Positions 1 through 11,006 of a stretch of 64,000 nt of DNA are shown here, piece by piece (within the stretch, counting starts at the first letter, position 1; each line of letters opens with the position of its first letter). The translations under genes and the position numbers were made by a program. The stretch comes from Drosophila miranda (Eukaryota > Arthropoda > Insecta > Diptera > Drosophilidae), in contig NW_022881614.1 of NCBI RefSeq assembly GCF_003369915.1, forward strand, positions 11,863,001-11,927,000, written 5' to 3'. The notes under the pieces were generated by a model. The model made no database searches, was not told the origin of the DNA, and was given only the letters and a program-made list of their open reading frames with translations.

Positions 1-3000
1 TTTTCTGGTTTCAGAGATCTAAATATTCCAAAAAAACCCAACGAAAGCATACTAGAACAGAGATTCCAATCAGCTATTGCAAGGAAGGATATTTAAAGTG
101 AAAGTTCTGAGGTTAAGATCAGTTGAAGAAGTGTCTTTCAGAGCATTCCGTCTGCGGCGTTCCCCTGTCTGACTGGGAAAGTGAGAAGAGAATTTCTCAA
201 CATTTCTCAACATTTTGCATCATTTCAGAAGCCATCAACGGCGACACGGTGGCAGAAAAGCTCGCCACAAAATTTTATTTTTTGCTGAAGAGATGTTGCC
301 ACCTTACCATCCCCCTGCGGAGTAGCTGCGTAGGTGTTCGGGGATGTCCGTCCCTCTGTCCGTCCCTCTGTCCGTCCGTATGTGCGGGCACTGTCAACTG
401 TTGTTGAAAGATTTTCGTGTCGTTGTTTCCATGCCGCCTGCCACCAGACGACAGACATGAATTTTCCCGCAACAAAAGAACAAAAAATCCAAAGAAAAAC
501 GAATACATTTCGAAAATCTTTCTCGTTCCTTTAACATTTCTCTTGATATTTTCCTCGCGGTTTTTTGTCGCTTGCTCGGCGCAGCTCATACAAAACGTAA
601 AAAGATTTAGAAATAGCAATGAATTTAGTTAATTTATGGCATTATTAATAACATCTATAGGAGAAAAGCGAAACTGTTCAAAAATGAGTGCCCACTGAAA
701 TGTTTTGTACCATACAGGCTAGAGAATAACACATCCACGTTCTCTCAATAGAAGAAGAAAGAGTCTTCATATATCTATTTATGCAGATAACTTGGGACAA
801 ATAATATCCTTTAATTTGAGTTATTTGAGGTTCTTTAAGAAGGGTGTGAATTGCTTACTTCCATTGCATTCCATTTAAGTTGTGAGAAACCCCAAAAGTA
901 ATAGCAATGTCAGACTACCTCGTAGAACATCGATAGCCCTTCAAGGGCTGAGTCTTGTAGCTGGTTTGGACAATGGGGAATCTCACTGGGTCAGCTTAGT
1001 TATGCAGAGATTATTGAATGTTAGCTGAGTTCCGATGCTTGTCTTGTGAATGGCACGAGCTATCAACCTGCATGAAATGCAAATAAGCGCCACAATGGAG
1101 ATGCCAGCCAGCCGCGGCCCAAAACCAATTTACGACCCAATCAATAGAGCTTCAAAGCTGTTTCTTTGGATTTCATTTTGGCGTTTGTAGTTTGGCTTTT
1201 GTTTTTGGGTTTGTTTGGATCCGACTAACAGCGGGCTTCGATTAGTATTGGTCTCGAGTGGTTTCTGGTTTTCTAGAGTTCCATATTTACATTAATTTGT
1301 GAACAAAGTATGGCATATTATGCAAATATTTGACAGATTCTAGTCCGTCGGCTCCCCTAGCAACCAAACGAGATATATTCAAAGTGCAGCCCCCAGTGCT
1401 TGACGGTGGCATACTCAGCAATGGTTATAAAACTGTTCCGAGCTCTCCAGCCAATTGTTTGCCTGGAAACTACCAAAAAATCAATGGCTATCTGCTGGGA
1501 TTAGTCGTGTATACCCGTCGTACCCAGCGTGGGGCGGAATGGTAAGCTCAGATTGAGACACAACTGACCCGAAACTGTCCGAGTGAAGCGTGAGGCTTTG
1601 TGGCGGAGATACCGATAACCTGGATGACTCTCTAGCTAGATCAGGCACTTAATTAATGTTATTTAGCATTGACTTGGAATTTAATAGTCCCCAGTTCTCA
1701 GTCCATGTCGCAATCGACATCGTCAAAACAGCTCGCTTTGTGCTGGACGCATTCCTTGGCGGCAACTTTGAACCCCACCGAGATTAAACATTTTCTGCTG
1801 ATTCCAAACTATTGAAAGTGTAGATCAGAACGTCCCCTTTGTGTACAGGGCTCGGGAAACCATGAATGAGATTTCTCATATTCTTCAATTCCAACAATAC
1901 CGAGAATATGTTTGTTCATATGTATAGAAAATTCCCCGAACTATGTTTGTGAAGCTCTTCAAGGAGAAAGTTAATTTTAGCCAGGGCCAGGCGAAAGGTT
2001 TTTCTTTTTCGAGGGCAATTTATTATTCAAATTTATGGCGATATTAAAACACGAAAATTGAAATAACACTTTTACGCATTTGACATTTTTATTGGCCACC
2101 CCCATAACCTGGCCCACCGCCACCCCTCCGTCGAAGGAGGGACGGGACTGACACTGACTGCCGCAAGAACAGCGAAACAGATAAAGAAGATTTGTACCAA
2201 TTCCGATGCGAAGAAGACATTTTAAATTAAGTCTCAAGTCTCCTCGCCGCTGCCCCGATTGTGCCTAATTTATTGCATAATCATAGGAAAATGCCGAGAC
2301 AACAAAGTAAAAAGATTATCGAACGTCTTGACCCCAAGAATAATAAAATAATATAGCAGTTATATGCCTGTATTTCGAAATTTAATTCGGTGGAATCTGT
2401 TTTTAAGAAACATTTTACCACTCCACAGAAATATTGATCGTAAGCAGATGAAAAATGCCATATACACACACACACACAACACTAGCGCATAGGCTATTGG
2501 AAATCGGAAACATGTAATTTGCATAAAATCACCTGATTGAACGTTAAATATTTTAAGATTCAGATTATAATGCAGAGAGATGAAATGCTCATAAAGTTCA
2601 CGATCGGGCGGCACTAAAAAGAGACAACAATAAAATTGGGAGTACAACACTGAAAGAAATCGGTGTGAGCCGTCGAAGGAGAACCAAGAAAGTCTCCCTC
2701 TATATCTGTACAATTTCTTGCAGTGCAGAGGGGGATCTGGTGAATGAGGGAGAAAGAGAGGGAGGACTGTGAGCCCAACTTATGGAGCACCTTGCCTAAA
2801 GTCCAGCAAACATATTTGCATAAATTAACCAAATACCAAGCTATTTTACATTTTTAATGAACCACAGAAAATTTCTTATGCAGAATGAAATGATTGGGTA
2901 CTGGGTACTCCCCCTTGGTCGCTTAACGTTTGTTGATTCTGTATTCTATTTCTTTATCTATTTTTATCCAAAGGTATTATAAATTAGAATTTTATGACAG

Positions 3001-3714
3001 CCATAGGTGGAAGATGGCACGAAAATGTGTCAGACATGTGAGCATAAATAAAAGAATTTCGAGTTAATTTGTTTTTGCTGCAGCTGAAAGCGCAGGGTTA
3101 AATGGGAGAGATTTAAATAGGAGGAAGCTGTTTTATTTACATGTCTTGCGGTTTTTATTCCCAGATAACTGTTAAAAAGAGACCGCAATATCGATACAAG
3201 CTGCAGTGCTGCAAAACGAAATACTTTCCGCCTATCGATACTATCTACCATTCTGAAGCCCTGAAAAGTATTTTCTTTAATTTTTGCTTTGATTATTTAA
3301 TCTATAAAATTTAACAGGTATATTTAAGAACAAAATGTATAGAAACTTTTTTGAGTTTCCGATCTCTCCATCTATCACTTCAAAATTTATCCCAAGGATT
3401 GCGTTTAATTCATTCACTTTCAAACAATTTCTGTTTGGCGCGCAAAACTCTTATTCAGTCAATAGTGTCGAAAAGATGCCAGCAACACATGCTGGATATT
3501 ATAGAACTAAGGAAATGTTTGTCACCTGAAGTTCCAATGATGGCAGAAAATAGTCAGTTTCTGTTTTAAAGCTATTTCAACGATATATAATATGAAAGTG
3601 GGAAATATGTATACAGGACACTAATCGTATGCCAAAATTGGTCTAAAACATGTCAATCTGAGAAAAGTAACTAGTAATGTTTCAAATCAGCTTAAAAACA
3701 GAATTTTCATATTA
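1..3714. other. Intergenic region without a convincing gene
   Basis: I see no conserved protein in this stretch. It is moderately AT-rich, with a GTCC-type simple repeat near 345-380, a short CA microsatellite near 2464-2479 and a few ATCGATA motifs (near 3189 and 3235) resembling the DREF site of housekeeping promoters. Open frames on both strands are short and lack recognisable motifs. One candidate internal exon (1336-1541) is listed separately. The last part grades into a dispersed repeat from about 3715. Confidence 0.5.
1336..1541 (+). other. Candidate coding exon, unidentified
   Basis: A 206-bp stretch begins right after TTTGACAG, which looks like a splice acceptor, and ends at GGAATG followed by GTAAGC, which looks like a donor. 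It is open in one frame across its length and rich in Ser and Pro, with Gly-Asn-Gly and Asn-Gly-Tyr turns and codon use unlike the surrounding AT-rich DNA. I do not recognise the protein and found no partner exons, so it could be an internal exon of a gene starting left of the window, an exon relic, or chance. Confidence 0.25.
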
Positions 3715-3939
3715 ATTAATTGATATATGGTATAAAGGGGCTATACTCATAGTGGACACCTGTTGACCAGCAACAATCACGTAACATTCCATAAACACTT
3801 ACGCTTTATTCCGTACACACTTACGTTTTTTGCTCTAATTTTTTGTTGACCTATTTTGTTTAAACCTAATTCTAGACACAATTCAATAAAACAGAGTAAT
3901 TCAAATTTACATATCTTTTAAGAAATTGATCTATCAATC
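3715..3939 (-). repeat. Dispersed AT-rich repeat, left part (copy R0)
   Basis: Read on the minus strand, this segment resembles the repeat at 36.9-37.2 kb and 47.2-47.9 kb: it shares the GTATACCC-like module, the ACCAGCAACA module and the TTGTTGA-CCTATTTTG module in the same order. It continues at 12147 after the Osvaldo-like element, so the element interrupted it. The family is unnamed here. It has no coding capacity. Confidence 0.6.
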
Positions 3940-5079
3940 TGTTATGATCCGCCTCTTTGCCACCCTGGCCTATCGTTCCCAGCTAGCTCACGGGGAAGTC
4001 AGGGGTGTTTCCGACCCGATAAGCCAGGGGACGGATTGAACAAAACAAAAAAACAAAAAAAAACATACAAAAAAAACAAATCTAATTTATAGGACAGACT
4101 TGTCCTCGTTGGCACTTTCGTCAGCGGGGATAGTTGGTTTCGTTATCCCTAGCAGGGTCCCACCCTTCCATGAGCGCCACCTTTTGAATTCGCTCCCTTT
4201 TCATATTCAGGGTCCCGCTCTTCTTCTCGCTCTCGTCCCACCCAACTACCGTTTTCTATTCACTCATGACTCTTTTCAAATTTTCATTTTTATATCCACT
4301 ATATTTTCATATTTAACTTGAACATTATTAATTAATAATCTAGGTTTATATAAAGGAAACAAATACTAGCACAAAAATACTAACAACAAAATAAACCCTA
4401 TTTCGGCCGAATTGGCAGCCCCCTTTGATAAAAGTTGTTGCTTCCTGATGCTTGCTGATGTTTACGTTTGATCGTGGTGTCTTTTTATATGATCGTGATA
4501 TATTGTTTAATTGTGGGTCGGACGGGTGTAGATGTGCGAAATGTGGTGATGTTATGTGATGTGTTATGAATGAGGGTATACATGCGTGGGTTGTGTGTGA
4601 TGTGGGTGGATGAAGGTGGGTGTGTGTGAATCGTGTGTGTGTATTTCTGCTTTGAAGTCCGGATTCTTTCTCCGGGGGGCTGGTGTGTGGGGACAGAAAC
4701 GTGTCTCCAGTCGGTGCTCCGCTGACGGTTCCTTGGTGCCGGTGCTCCGCTGACGGTTCTCGCATCAGTTTTCCGGCCTGGCCAGTACCGGGATGCTGCT
4801 GCCGATGTCCGCCGCTTCTGCTGATGTTGATGCCTGCCGCTGATGTCTTGGTGGGATCGTCGTCTCAACGATCACCGATTTTGTTTCCTTTTTTTCTTTC
4901 AGGGCACGTGCGGCCTCCACTATTCTCCACCGGAAACTCTCCCTTTTCTTCCTCCTCGCCCCGTTTCCTTTTCTCCCACGCAACTCTGCCACTACTTCCC
5001 AGGATCCACTGTAGATGCCGCTGTCTCTTTCTTCTCCAGCCCTGATACCTATCGGCTCTCTCCAAAACCGACCATAACA
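3940..5079 (-). repeat. 3' LTR of Osvaldo-like copy 1
   Basis: 1140 bp, ends TGTTATG/CATAACA. It is identical to the partner LTR except for about two substitutions. It includes a GT-rich stretch (about 4500-4680) that is missing from the LTR of the deleted copy near 37.3-38.3 kb. Short open frames within it are not genes. Confidence 0.9.
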
Positions 5080-5221
5080 CCACACTACCCTTGCCAGGAT
5101 TACTCCGCCGAAACGGGAGTGCCAAGCTGGCGGGCTTTTTCAATTAAGGGGCCCCAAACGTAGGCCATCGCCCACACCCTGAGATTGAGAGTCTCTGGCT
5201 CCATCGACTGAGATGCCTGGG

Positions 5222-8200
5222 CTACTGCTTCAGATCCTTTGCGTGAAACACCCCAATACGTGAGCCTTGCAACGTCTCCAGCTCGTACAGACTGTTGCCC
5301 ATACTCCGGATCACTCGGCACTTGACGTATTTTGGGCTGAACTTCGCGTTGATGTTGTTTTTAAATTTGCTCAACACGAAATTCCGCTTATATATCTCCT
5401 GACCCGGTGAGTACCTAATTTCTCGAGCTTTTCGATTATACCTGTTCTTCGCTCTGTTGTAGGATTTATGAGAGTTTCCTCGGACCTCATCTCGGACTAT
5501 CTCCATCTTGTCACTCCTCGCCAAGGGTGACATTTGTGCATCATTTAGGGCGCCCAGTCTGCGTGCCAATTTATAATCTCGGCCGCTAGTAAACATGTGC
5601 TGCCCAAACAACACAAAGTATGGCGACGTCCCGATACCCGTGTGTATAGCGCTCCTAGCCACACACTGGATCTCCGTCAGCTTCTCGTCCCAGCGCGTGT
5701 GATCCTCACTAGCGTATGTCCTTATTGCTGCCAGTACAGTCTGGTTCACTCGTTCGGCCGCGTTCGCCTGCGGTGCATAGTTCCCCGACTTCAGGTGCGT
5801 TATGCTTCTCCTATCCAGGAATTGAGAGAATTCAGCTGACACAAATTGCTTTCCATTGTCGGTATGCACTATTTCAGGCACGCCAAACTGCGCGAAGACC
5901 TCGGCGTGCAAGAATCGGATCACGGCCGAAGACGTCGCCTTAGGCAAAGCCTTCAACCAGACATATCTGGACATGTGATCGAGGACTATTAGTATGACCA
6001 CATTGCCACTTCGAGTCCTCGGATATGGACCCAGGAAATCCAGGTACAGTTTTTGAATCGGCCTCTCGGTTCTGGTTTCGGCCCCATGAGTGGACGGTGA
6101 ACCTGTGTTGAATTTTTTGTTTCTTTGCAGGTGTTACAATCAGCCACATATGCCTTCACCTGCACGGTCATCCGGGGCCAATAATAGAACTGTCGCAGCC
6201 GTCCCAGTGTCCTAAACAGCAGTCCTTCCTCCACCTTCAGGTCTGGGAATTCATCCTCATCGCTCTGGACCGACTCAATTTTTCTTCGGTATTCTTCATC
6301 CTCGAAGGCTGTGGTGTCGAACTCCAGGAAGTCGATAGCGTCCACGTCAAAGGGACGTGACAGCATATCGGCGACGATATTTTCCTTTCCTTTGCGGTGC
6401 TCGATTTCGAAGTCATAAGCCTGGAGAGCCAACGACCACCTGGCTAGCCTCCCATCCAGTGCTTTGAACCGCATGAGCCACTGCAAACTCGCGTGATCTG
6501 TTATCACCGTGAATGGCATCAGTTCTACGTATGCACGGAACTTCTCTATGGCTCTTACCGCCGCCAGACACTCCTTCTCTGGCACGCTATAGTTGAGCTG
6601 TGCCCCTCTTAGCTTCGCCGAAAAGAATGCGATCGGGTGCTCTGCTCCTTCATCATCCCTCTGGAAGAGAACTGCTCCAATCCCCACGTGGCTCGCATCA
6701 CACTGGATGAAGAAGTGCTTCTTAAAGTCTGGGTGATGTAGCACGGGGGCACTGGTAAGTTCTTTTTTGAGCTCCTCGAACGATTTTCCTGCCTCCTCCG
6801 TCAGCTTAAATTGCCCTTTTCCTTTCAGACAGTCTGTCAGAGGAGCCGAGAGTGCCGAGAAATTTCGGATAAACCGCCGATACCAGCCAGCTGTCCCCAA
6901 AAATCTCCGGATTTGTCTCACGTTCCTTGGCATTGGTATTTGGGTGATCGCCTGTACTTTCTCCGGATCTGTCCTAAGTGCGCCGTCGCCTACGATGTAC
7001 CCTAAATACTTTAAATATTTATAGCCGAATTTCGATTTTTTTCTTCCAATTGTCAGGTTTGCCTCCTTGAGACACTTGGCCACTTCCTCTAACAGGTGTA
7101 TATGCTCCTCAAACGTCCGGGAAATAACTAGTAGATCGTCTAAGTATTCAAAGACATGGCTTCGGAGTCGTTGTGGTATTACTCGATCCATCAACCGACA
7201 CAGCCGTTGGGCTGCATTGCACAACCCGAAGGGCATCGATTTAAATTGATAGAGTGGTCTGCCCGGCACCGTGAATGCTGTGTACGTCCGACTTTCAGGC
7301 TCCAGCTCTATCTGCCAAAATGCGTGCTTTAAATCGATGCTGCTGATGTACACCGTATCCTCTACGCGGCTCAGAATTGACTCGATGCTCTGCAGCGGGT
7401 AAGCATCCTTCACGGTTAATTGGTTTAGTTTCCGCGCATCCAGACACAATCGGTTTTTTCCCGGCTTACGTACCAGCGTCACGCGGTTGCTCCACGGGCT
7501 CTCGCTGGTTTCGATGACTCCGAGGCGCAACATTTCGTCCACCTCGGCAAACAACAGCTCTTGCACCGCGGGAGACACCGGGTAGAATCGCTCCTTTACG
7601 GGTACGGCTCCCTCGATTAATTGAATTTCGTGCCTTTCGAGCGTCGTTCTTCCCAAACCATGTGTGTCGAATGCCCTGAAGTTGTTCTTCACCTGGTCCA
7701 GACGTGTCTGCTGCGTGTGCGTCAATTCGTGCGGTTCCGTTGGTCTACTCCTAGTCAGCACCTCAGCATCAATTTCGGCTAATTCCTTGTGTCGTTCTAG
7801 GCCTACTATATGCGGAGCCAGACCAAACTTCCGCCAGAAATCGACCCCTAGGTACAGCGGCTGTTTCAGCGAGGGACACAGGAACAACTCCATAGTCTGC
7901 TTCTGGCCTCCATACGTCATTACTGTCGACACATGTCCCAGTATTTTATGAGGAGTGCCGCCCGCTGTTTGTACTGAGAATTTCTTTATGTCTTGAAGTT
8001 TCAGCTCCAATTCTCCTATCAGTTCCAGGCCACCTTTCCCCAGAAGGCTCACCGATGCCCCTGTATCCAGTAGTCCCATCAGCGTCCTCGGGCCCAACTT
8101 CACTCGTGCGAATGGCCTGTCATCCTGACGAATTGCCGAGTGGACTGCAGCACACACCTGGAGCCGCCTTCTCTTTCGCCCCTGAAACCTGTCCCGAGCC

Positions 8201-8502
8201 CGCTGTGCTCTGACTGCTCCCGTTCGGATACTCTCATCGAGTTCGTCCCCCATTATCCGATTCCTGGCCTGTTCGTACTGCCGCTGTCTTTCCTTTATCG
8301 GCTTGCGCTCGGACCATCTAGCTTCGGGTAATACCGCTTGGTTAACCTTATATATGGTAGTGTAAATATTCTTATTGCTACTTCTTTCCTTAGGGGTATC
8401 TAATTTAACGTTGGAGGGCCTATCTATTGGCTGCTTCGCGGCGACGTGGAACTCGACTCCTCCAATTGCGTCGTGCTCCTTTTCGCGTTTCCCGATCGAC
8501 AT
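5222..8502 (-). pseudogene. pol of Osvaldo-like element (protease-RT-RNase H-integrase), frameshifted
   Basis: Polyprotein for cDNA synthesis and integration. The first open frame (837 codons from 8502) shows an aspartic protease motif LDTGAS near residue 145, reverse transcriptase with YLDD near 453, RNase H starting at about 600 (CDAS; later TDH near 668) and the start of integrase, where YYWP and a CNTC pair are visible. The His half of the HHCC zinc domain is absent: LLFR runs straight into TLGRLRQ, which suggests an in-frame deletion. A frameshift near 6080 then moves the integrase core (D in VLDHMS, D in VHTDNG, E in AERVNQ) into the frame ending at 5222. So reverse transcriptase looks intact while integrase is doubly damaged. 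There is no env frame between pol and the LTR. Confidence 0.85.
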
Positions 8503-9929
8503 TTAGGACATTTAGGGAGGATGACCCCGGCCAGCCCGCACTTGTAGCAGAACAGGTTACGTACGGCCGACTCACACTCAAAATAGGTGTGACCCGGCTG
8601 AGCGCAATTCCAGCACTTCAGCTGGGTGCGGTCGCCTCCGGATTCCCTCGTCCTATGGACAGCATCCAATGCCTCGGTCTGTTCCTCCGGGTCGTGAGTG
8701 TTCGCATCCAATTCATGTACTTTGTGATCTTCCCTGCGCCTACTACCCCCATGGTCTGGACCGCTCTTTGTCCATCGCGTCGCCAGCAGTTTCTCGGCGT
8801 CCGCACACTCTTCTCGCAGCTTCTGGAGATTTGGTATCTGCATTGGATAAATCACCCTCGAAATTGCATCCCTAATATTGATCTTTATGATCTTTATTAG
8901 ATCATAATCCGAGAACGGATTCAGCAATCTCGACCTCAACACCAACATCTCCTGGATGTACTGGTCCGCCGACTCCCCGTGGCGTTGTCGGCGTTCCCTG
9001 AGCTCTTGCTCTCGCTCGAACTCTGTCCGACGAACTTGAAACTGTTGCTGGAGACCATATCTCAGATTCGGCCAGTCCGGCATTCCTACCGTCCGCACAT
9101 GCATCCAGTACCAATCCCTTGCGTGGCCACTGACCAATGTGTGAAAGGCTTTCAACACCTCCGCCCACGGTACCTGATACGACGCCTGTAGATGCTCCAC
9201 CCGGAATATGAATTCCGCCACGGGCATCCCCTTTGGATCGCCGTCGAAGCTAAGTCCCCATCTTCGTATCTGCACTTGCTCCTGCCTAGCCTCTCCGAAA
9301 CTCGGTCGATTCCTGTTAGGGTTTGCTCCTGCGCCCATCCCGTTGAACAGCCACTCCTCCACGGGTCTCTGATCGGCTTGGGTCCTCTGATCGGCCTCCA
9401 ATGTTCGGTTGTCCACGAACAAGTGCGTTGGATGTGCTTGCTGGTTCCCGGGTGCTTCCTGTTGACCTCCTCCCAGACTGGTTGCATTTGATCCCCGATT
9501 CCTTCCATTCGCATCACTCGCCGTTCGCTCCGCTTTTAACGAACCCACCACAGCGTTGATCTCTCGCATGAACTCTAGCATGTCTGCTTGCATTGACGAT
9601 CTCAGCGCTTCCATTTGCTGCCCGAGCGACGCTCGGTAGGTCTCCTGTGCTTGGGCTAAGGCTGCGTTCACGGCTGAGCTTAACTCGGACGGTAACACCA
9701 GGTCCTTACGGGTTCGCTGTTGACCTCCTACCGCTCCGGCCTCTGGGTCCTCCTGGTGCAACCCCGCATGTACGTTTTCCGCCACTTGCGACGGCCCTTC
9801 CGGCCTACTGCCGGCTTTACCGTCCTGGGACCGAGTCGTCGGCATGTTGTACGGCTGGTACCTGCGCTGTGCCTCTGGGCTACGCCTTGTCTTTCCCGAC
9901 CCTTTAAAAATCTCCGGGTCACTCATCAA
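8424..9929 (-). CDS. gag of Osvaldo-like element copy 1
   Basis: A 501-residue capsid/nucleocapsid polyprotein with an uninterrupted frame. A central capsid-like part (WYWMHVRT, RYGLQQQF, ESADQYI) precedes a C-terminal zinc knuckle CWNCAQPGHTYFEC (CX2CX4HX4C). A second knuckle, CYKCGLAGVILPKC, keeps the cysteines but has Val where His is expected; the other copy in the window shows the same, so it is probably a family trait. Start chosen at the first Met of MMSDPEIF. It overlaps pol by 79 bp in a different frame (-1 relative), with a slippery heptamer in the overlap. Confidence 0.85.
   Translation of the reverse strand: MMSDPEIFKGSGKTRRSPEAQRRYQPYNMPTTRSQDGKAGSRPEGPSQVAENVHAGLHQEDPEAGAVGGQQRTRKDLVLPSELSSAVNAALAQAQETYRASLGQQMEALRSSMQADMLEFMREINAVVGSLKAERTASDANGRNRGSNATSLGGGQQEAPGNQQAHPTHLFVDNRTLEADQRTQADQRPVEEWLFNGMGAGANPNRNRPSFGEARQEQVQIRRWGLSFDGDPKGMPVAEFIFRVEHLQASYQVPWAEVLKAFHTLVSGHARDWYWMHVRTVGMPDWPNLRYGLQQQFQVRRTEFEREQELRERRQRHGESADQYIQEMLVLRSRLLNPFSDYDLIKIIKINIRDAISRVIYPMQIPNLQKLREECADAEKLLATRWTKSGPDHGGSRRREDHKVHELDANTHDPEEQTEALDAVHRTRESGGDRTQLKCWNCAQPGHTYFECESAVRNLFCYKCGLAGVILPKCPKCRSGNAKRSTTQLEESSSTSPRSSQ
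8487..8493 (-). promoter_or_regulatory. Putative -1 ribosomal frameshift site G GGA AAC
   Basis: On the coding (minus) strand the gag codons read TCG GGA AAC, giving a canonical X XXY YYZ slippery heptamer in the correct phase inside the gag/pol overlap. Slipping back one base continues into pol as AAA CGC GAA AAG. The same heptamer is present in copy 2 at 38670-38676. A downstream pseudoknot or hairpin was not evaluated. Confidence 0.65.
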
Positions 9930-10994
9930 CCAATTTTCCTAACGTACTCCTTTCCTTCGTCTATTCCCTATTTACTTAACTATCTTGGTGATAAATAAAT
10001 TGGATTGTTTATTATCTGTTTATTATTATTAGTTCCAGGCTAATTAATCCTCAATACCTTCAATCGTAACGAGAAAACAAATAAATAAATAGTGCAATAA
10101 ATAAATAAGCGAATAATTAATTCAATGCTTAGATAACCAAATAAATAAATTTAAATACATAAATCGGTTAATTTAAATCAATAAATTGATAAATCTAAAT
10201 ATCTAAATTGATTCAATCAAATAAATAAACACCTACATCTACAATTAATCGCCTAATTAAATGCAACACTAAATAACTAAATACTTCCTCTTCCAAACAA
10301 AAACTCTTTTTCCGATGACTTGCCTAATGCCTACTTCTAAAATTGCTTTTAAACAATGCTAGCGAGAATCGTCAGTCCTCAAAAAAAAATGATTTCCCTT
10401 TGGGTTTTCTTGCTTCGGCTTTCCAATAGTCTGCTAAATCACTAACAAAAAAAACATATAATTCCCAAACTGCTTCAGACAAAAATTCACCTTTAATTTG
10501 TTTGGTGGGACGAGAGACAACTGCATTAATTGTTTTGCAGGTGAGCGGACTCCCTTTTTTTCCCCTTGCTATTTACCTTCGCTTACTTTTTCTAAGTGCC
10601 AACTCCCTTCGCTGTTTCCTCCCTCAGATCACCGTGGATCCCCCAGAATCGGACAACGACGTTAATGCCTCTGGACATAACCCGGACCACGACTCGACAG
10701 ATCCTCCGGCACCTCTTCCTCTTTTCAGATCCAGACAGCGAGCTCCACGAGTCGGACAACGAGGCTACTACCACCTGGTAATACCTGGACCACAACTCGG
10801 GACACACACTTCCTTCCCTTCTACCTCCGACACATAACTACCATGTCCATTTTCCTCTCTTCTACTCATCTCAGCGGCTACGACGGCTAGGATTTATTCC
10901 CGGCTCGCGGACCGGCTGAGTTTCGTTCTACCAGGGTTCCATTTTACACCGGGTCTTTAAGACTCGCGTTTAAAATCGATCCCTTCTATTACCA
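9930..10994 (-). other. Untranslated leader of Osvaldo-like copy 1
   Basis: About 1.07 kb between the primer binding site and gag. It contains a long AAATAA-rich low-complexity stretch (about 10018-10300). No conserved protein is visible; small open frames on either strand here look accidental. Confidence 0.6.
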
Positions 10995-11004
10995 TTGGGC
11001 GCCA
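10995..11004 (-). promoter_or_regulatory. Primer binding site, tRNA-Lys type
   Basis: On the minus strand TGGCGCCCAA lies two bases inside the 5' LTR. It matches the 3' end expected of Drosophila lysine tRNA (…TTGGGCGCCA) for ten bases and then diverges, a short but correctly placed match. Confidence 0.7.
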
Positions 11005-11006
11005 TT

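Noticed and set aside
123-632. Possible DINE-1 copy at the window start because of GTCC repeats
   Set aside because: Only the GTCC-type simple repeat is shared; the flanking INE-1-like modules and stem-loop are absent.
4346-5163. Overlapping open frames on both strands near 4.3-5.2 kb, repeated at 11.4-12.2 kb and 37.7-38.3 kb
   Set aside because: They lie in the LTRs of the Osvaldo-like elements, are biased in composition (TH/HT repeats from GT-rich DNA), and match no protein family.
5080-5321. Possible env or third ORF next to the 3' LTR of the Osvaldo-like element
   Set aside because: The frame is short, overlaps the integrase C-terminus, and shows no signal peptide, membrane segment or glycoprotein feature.
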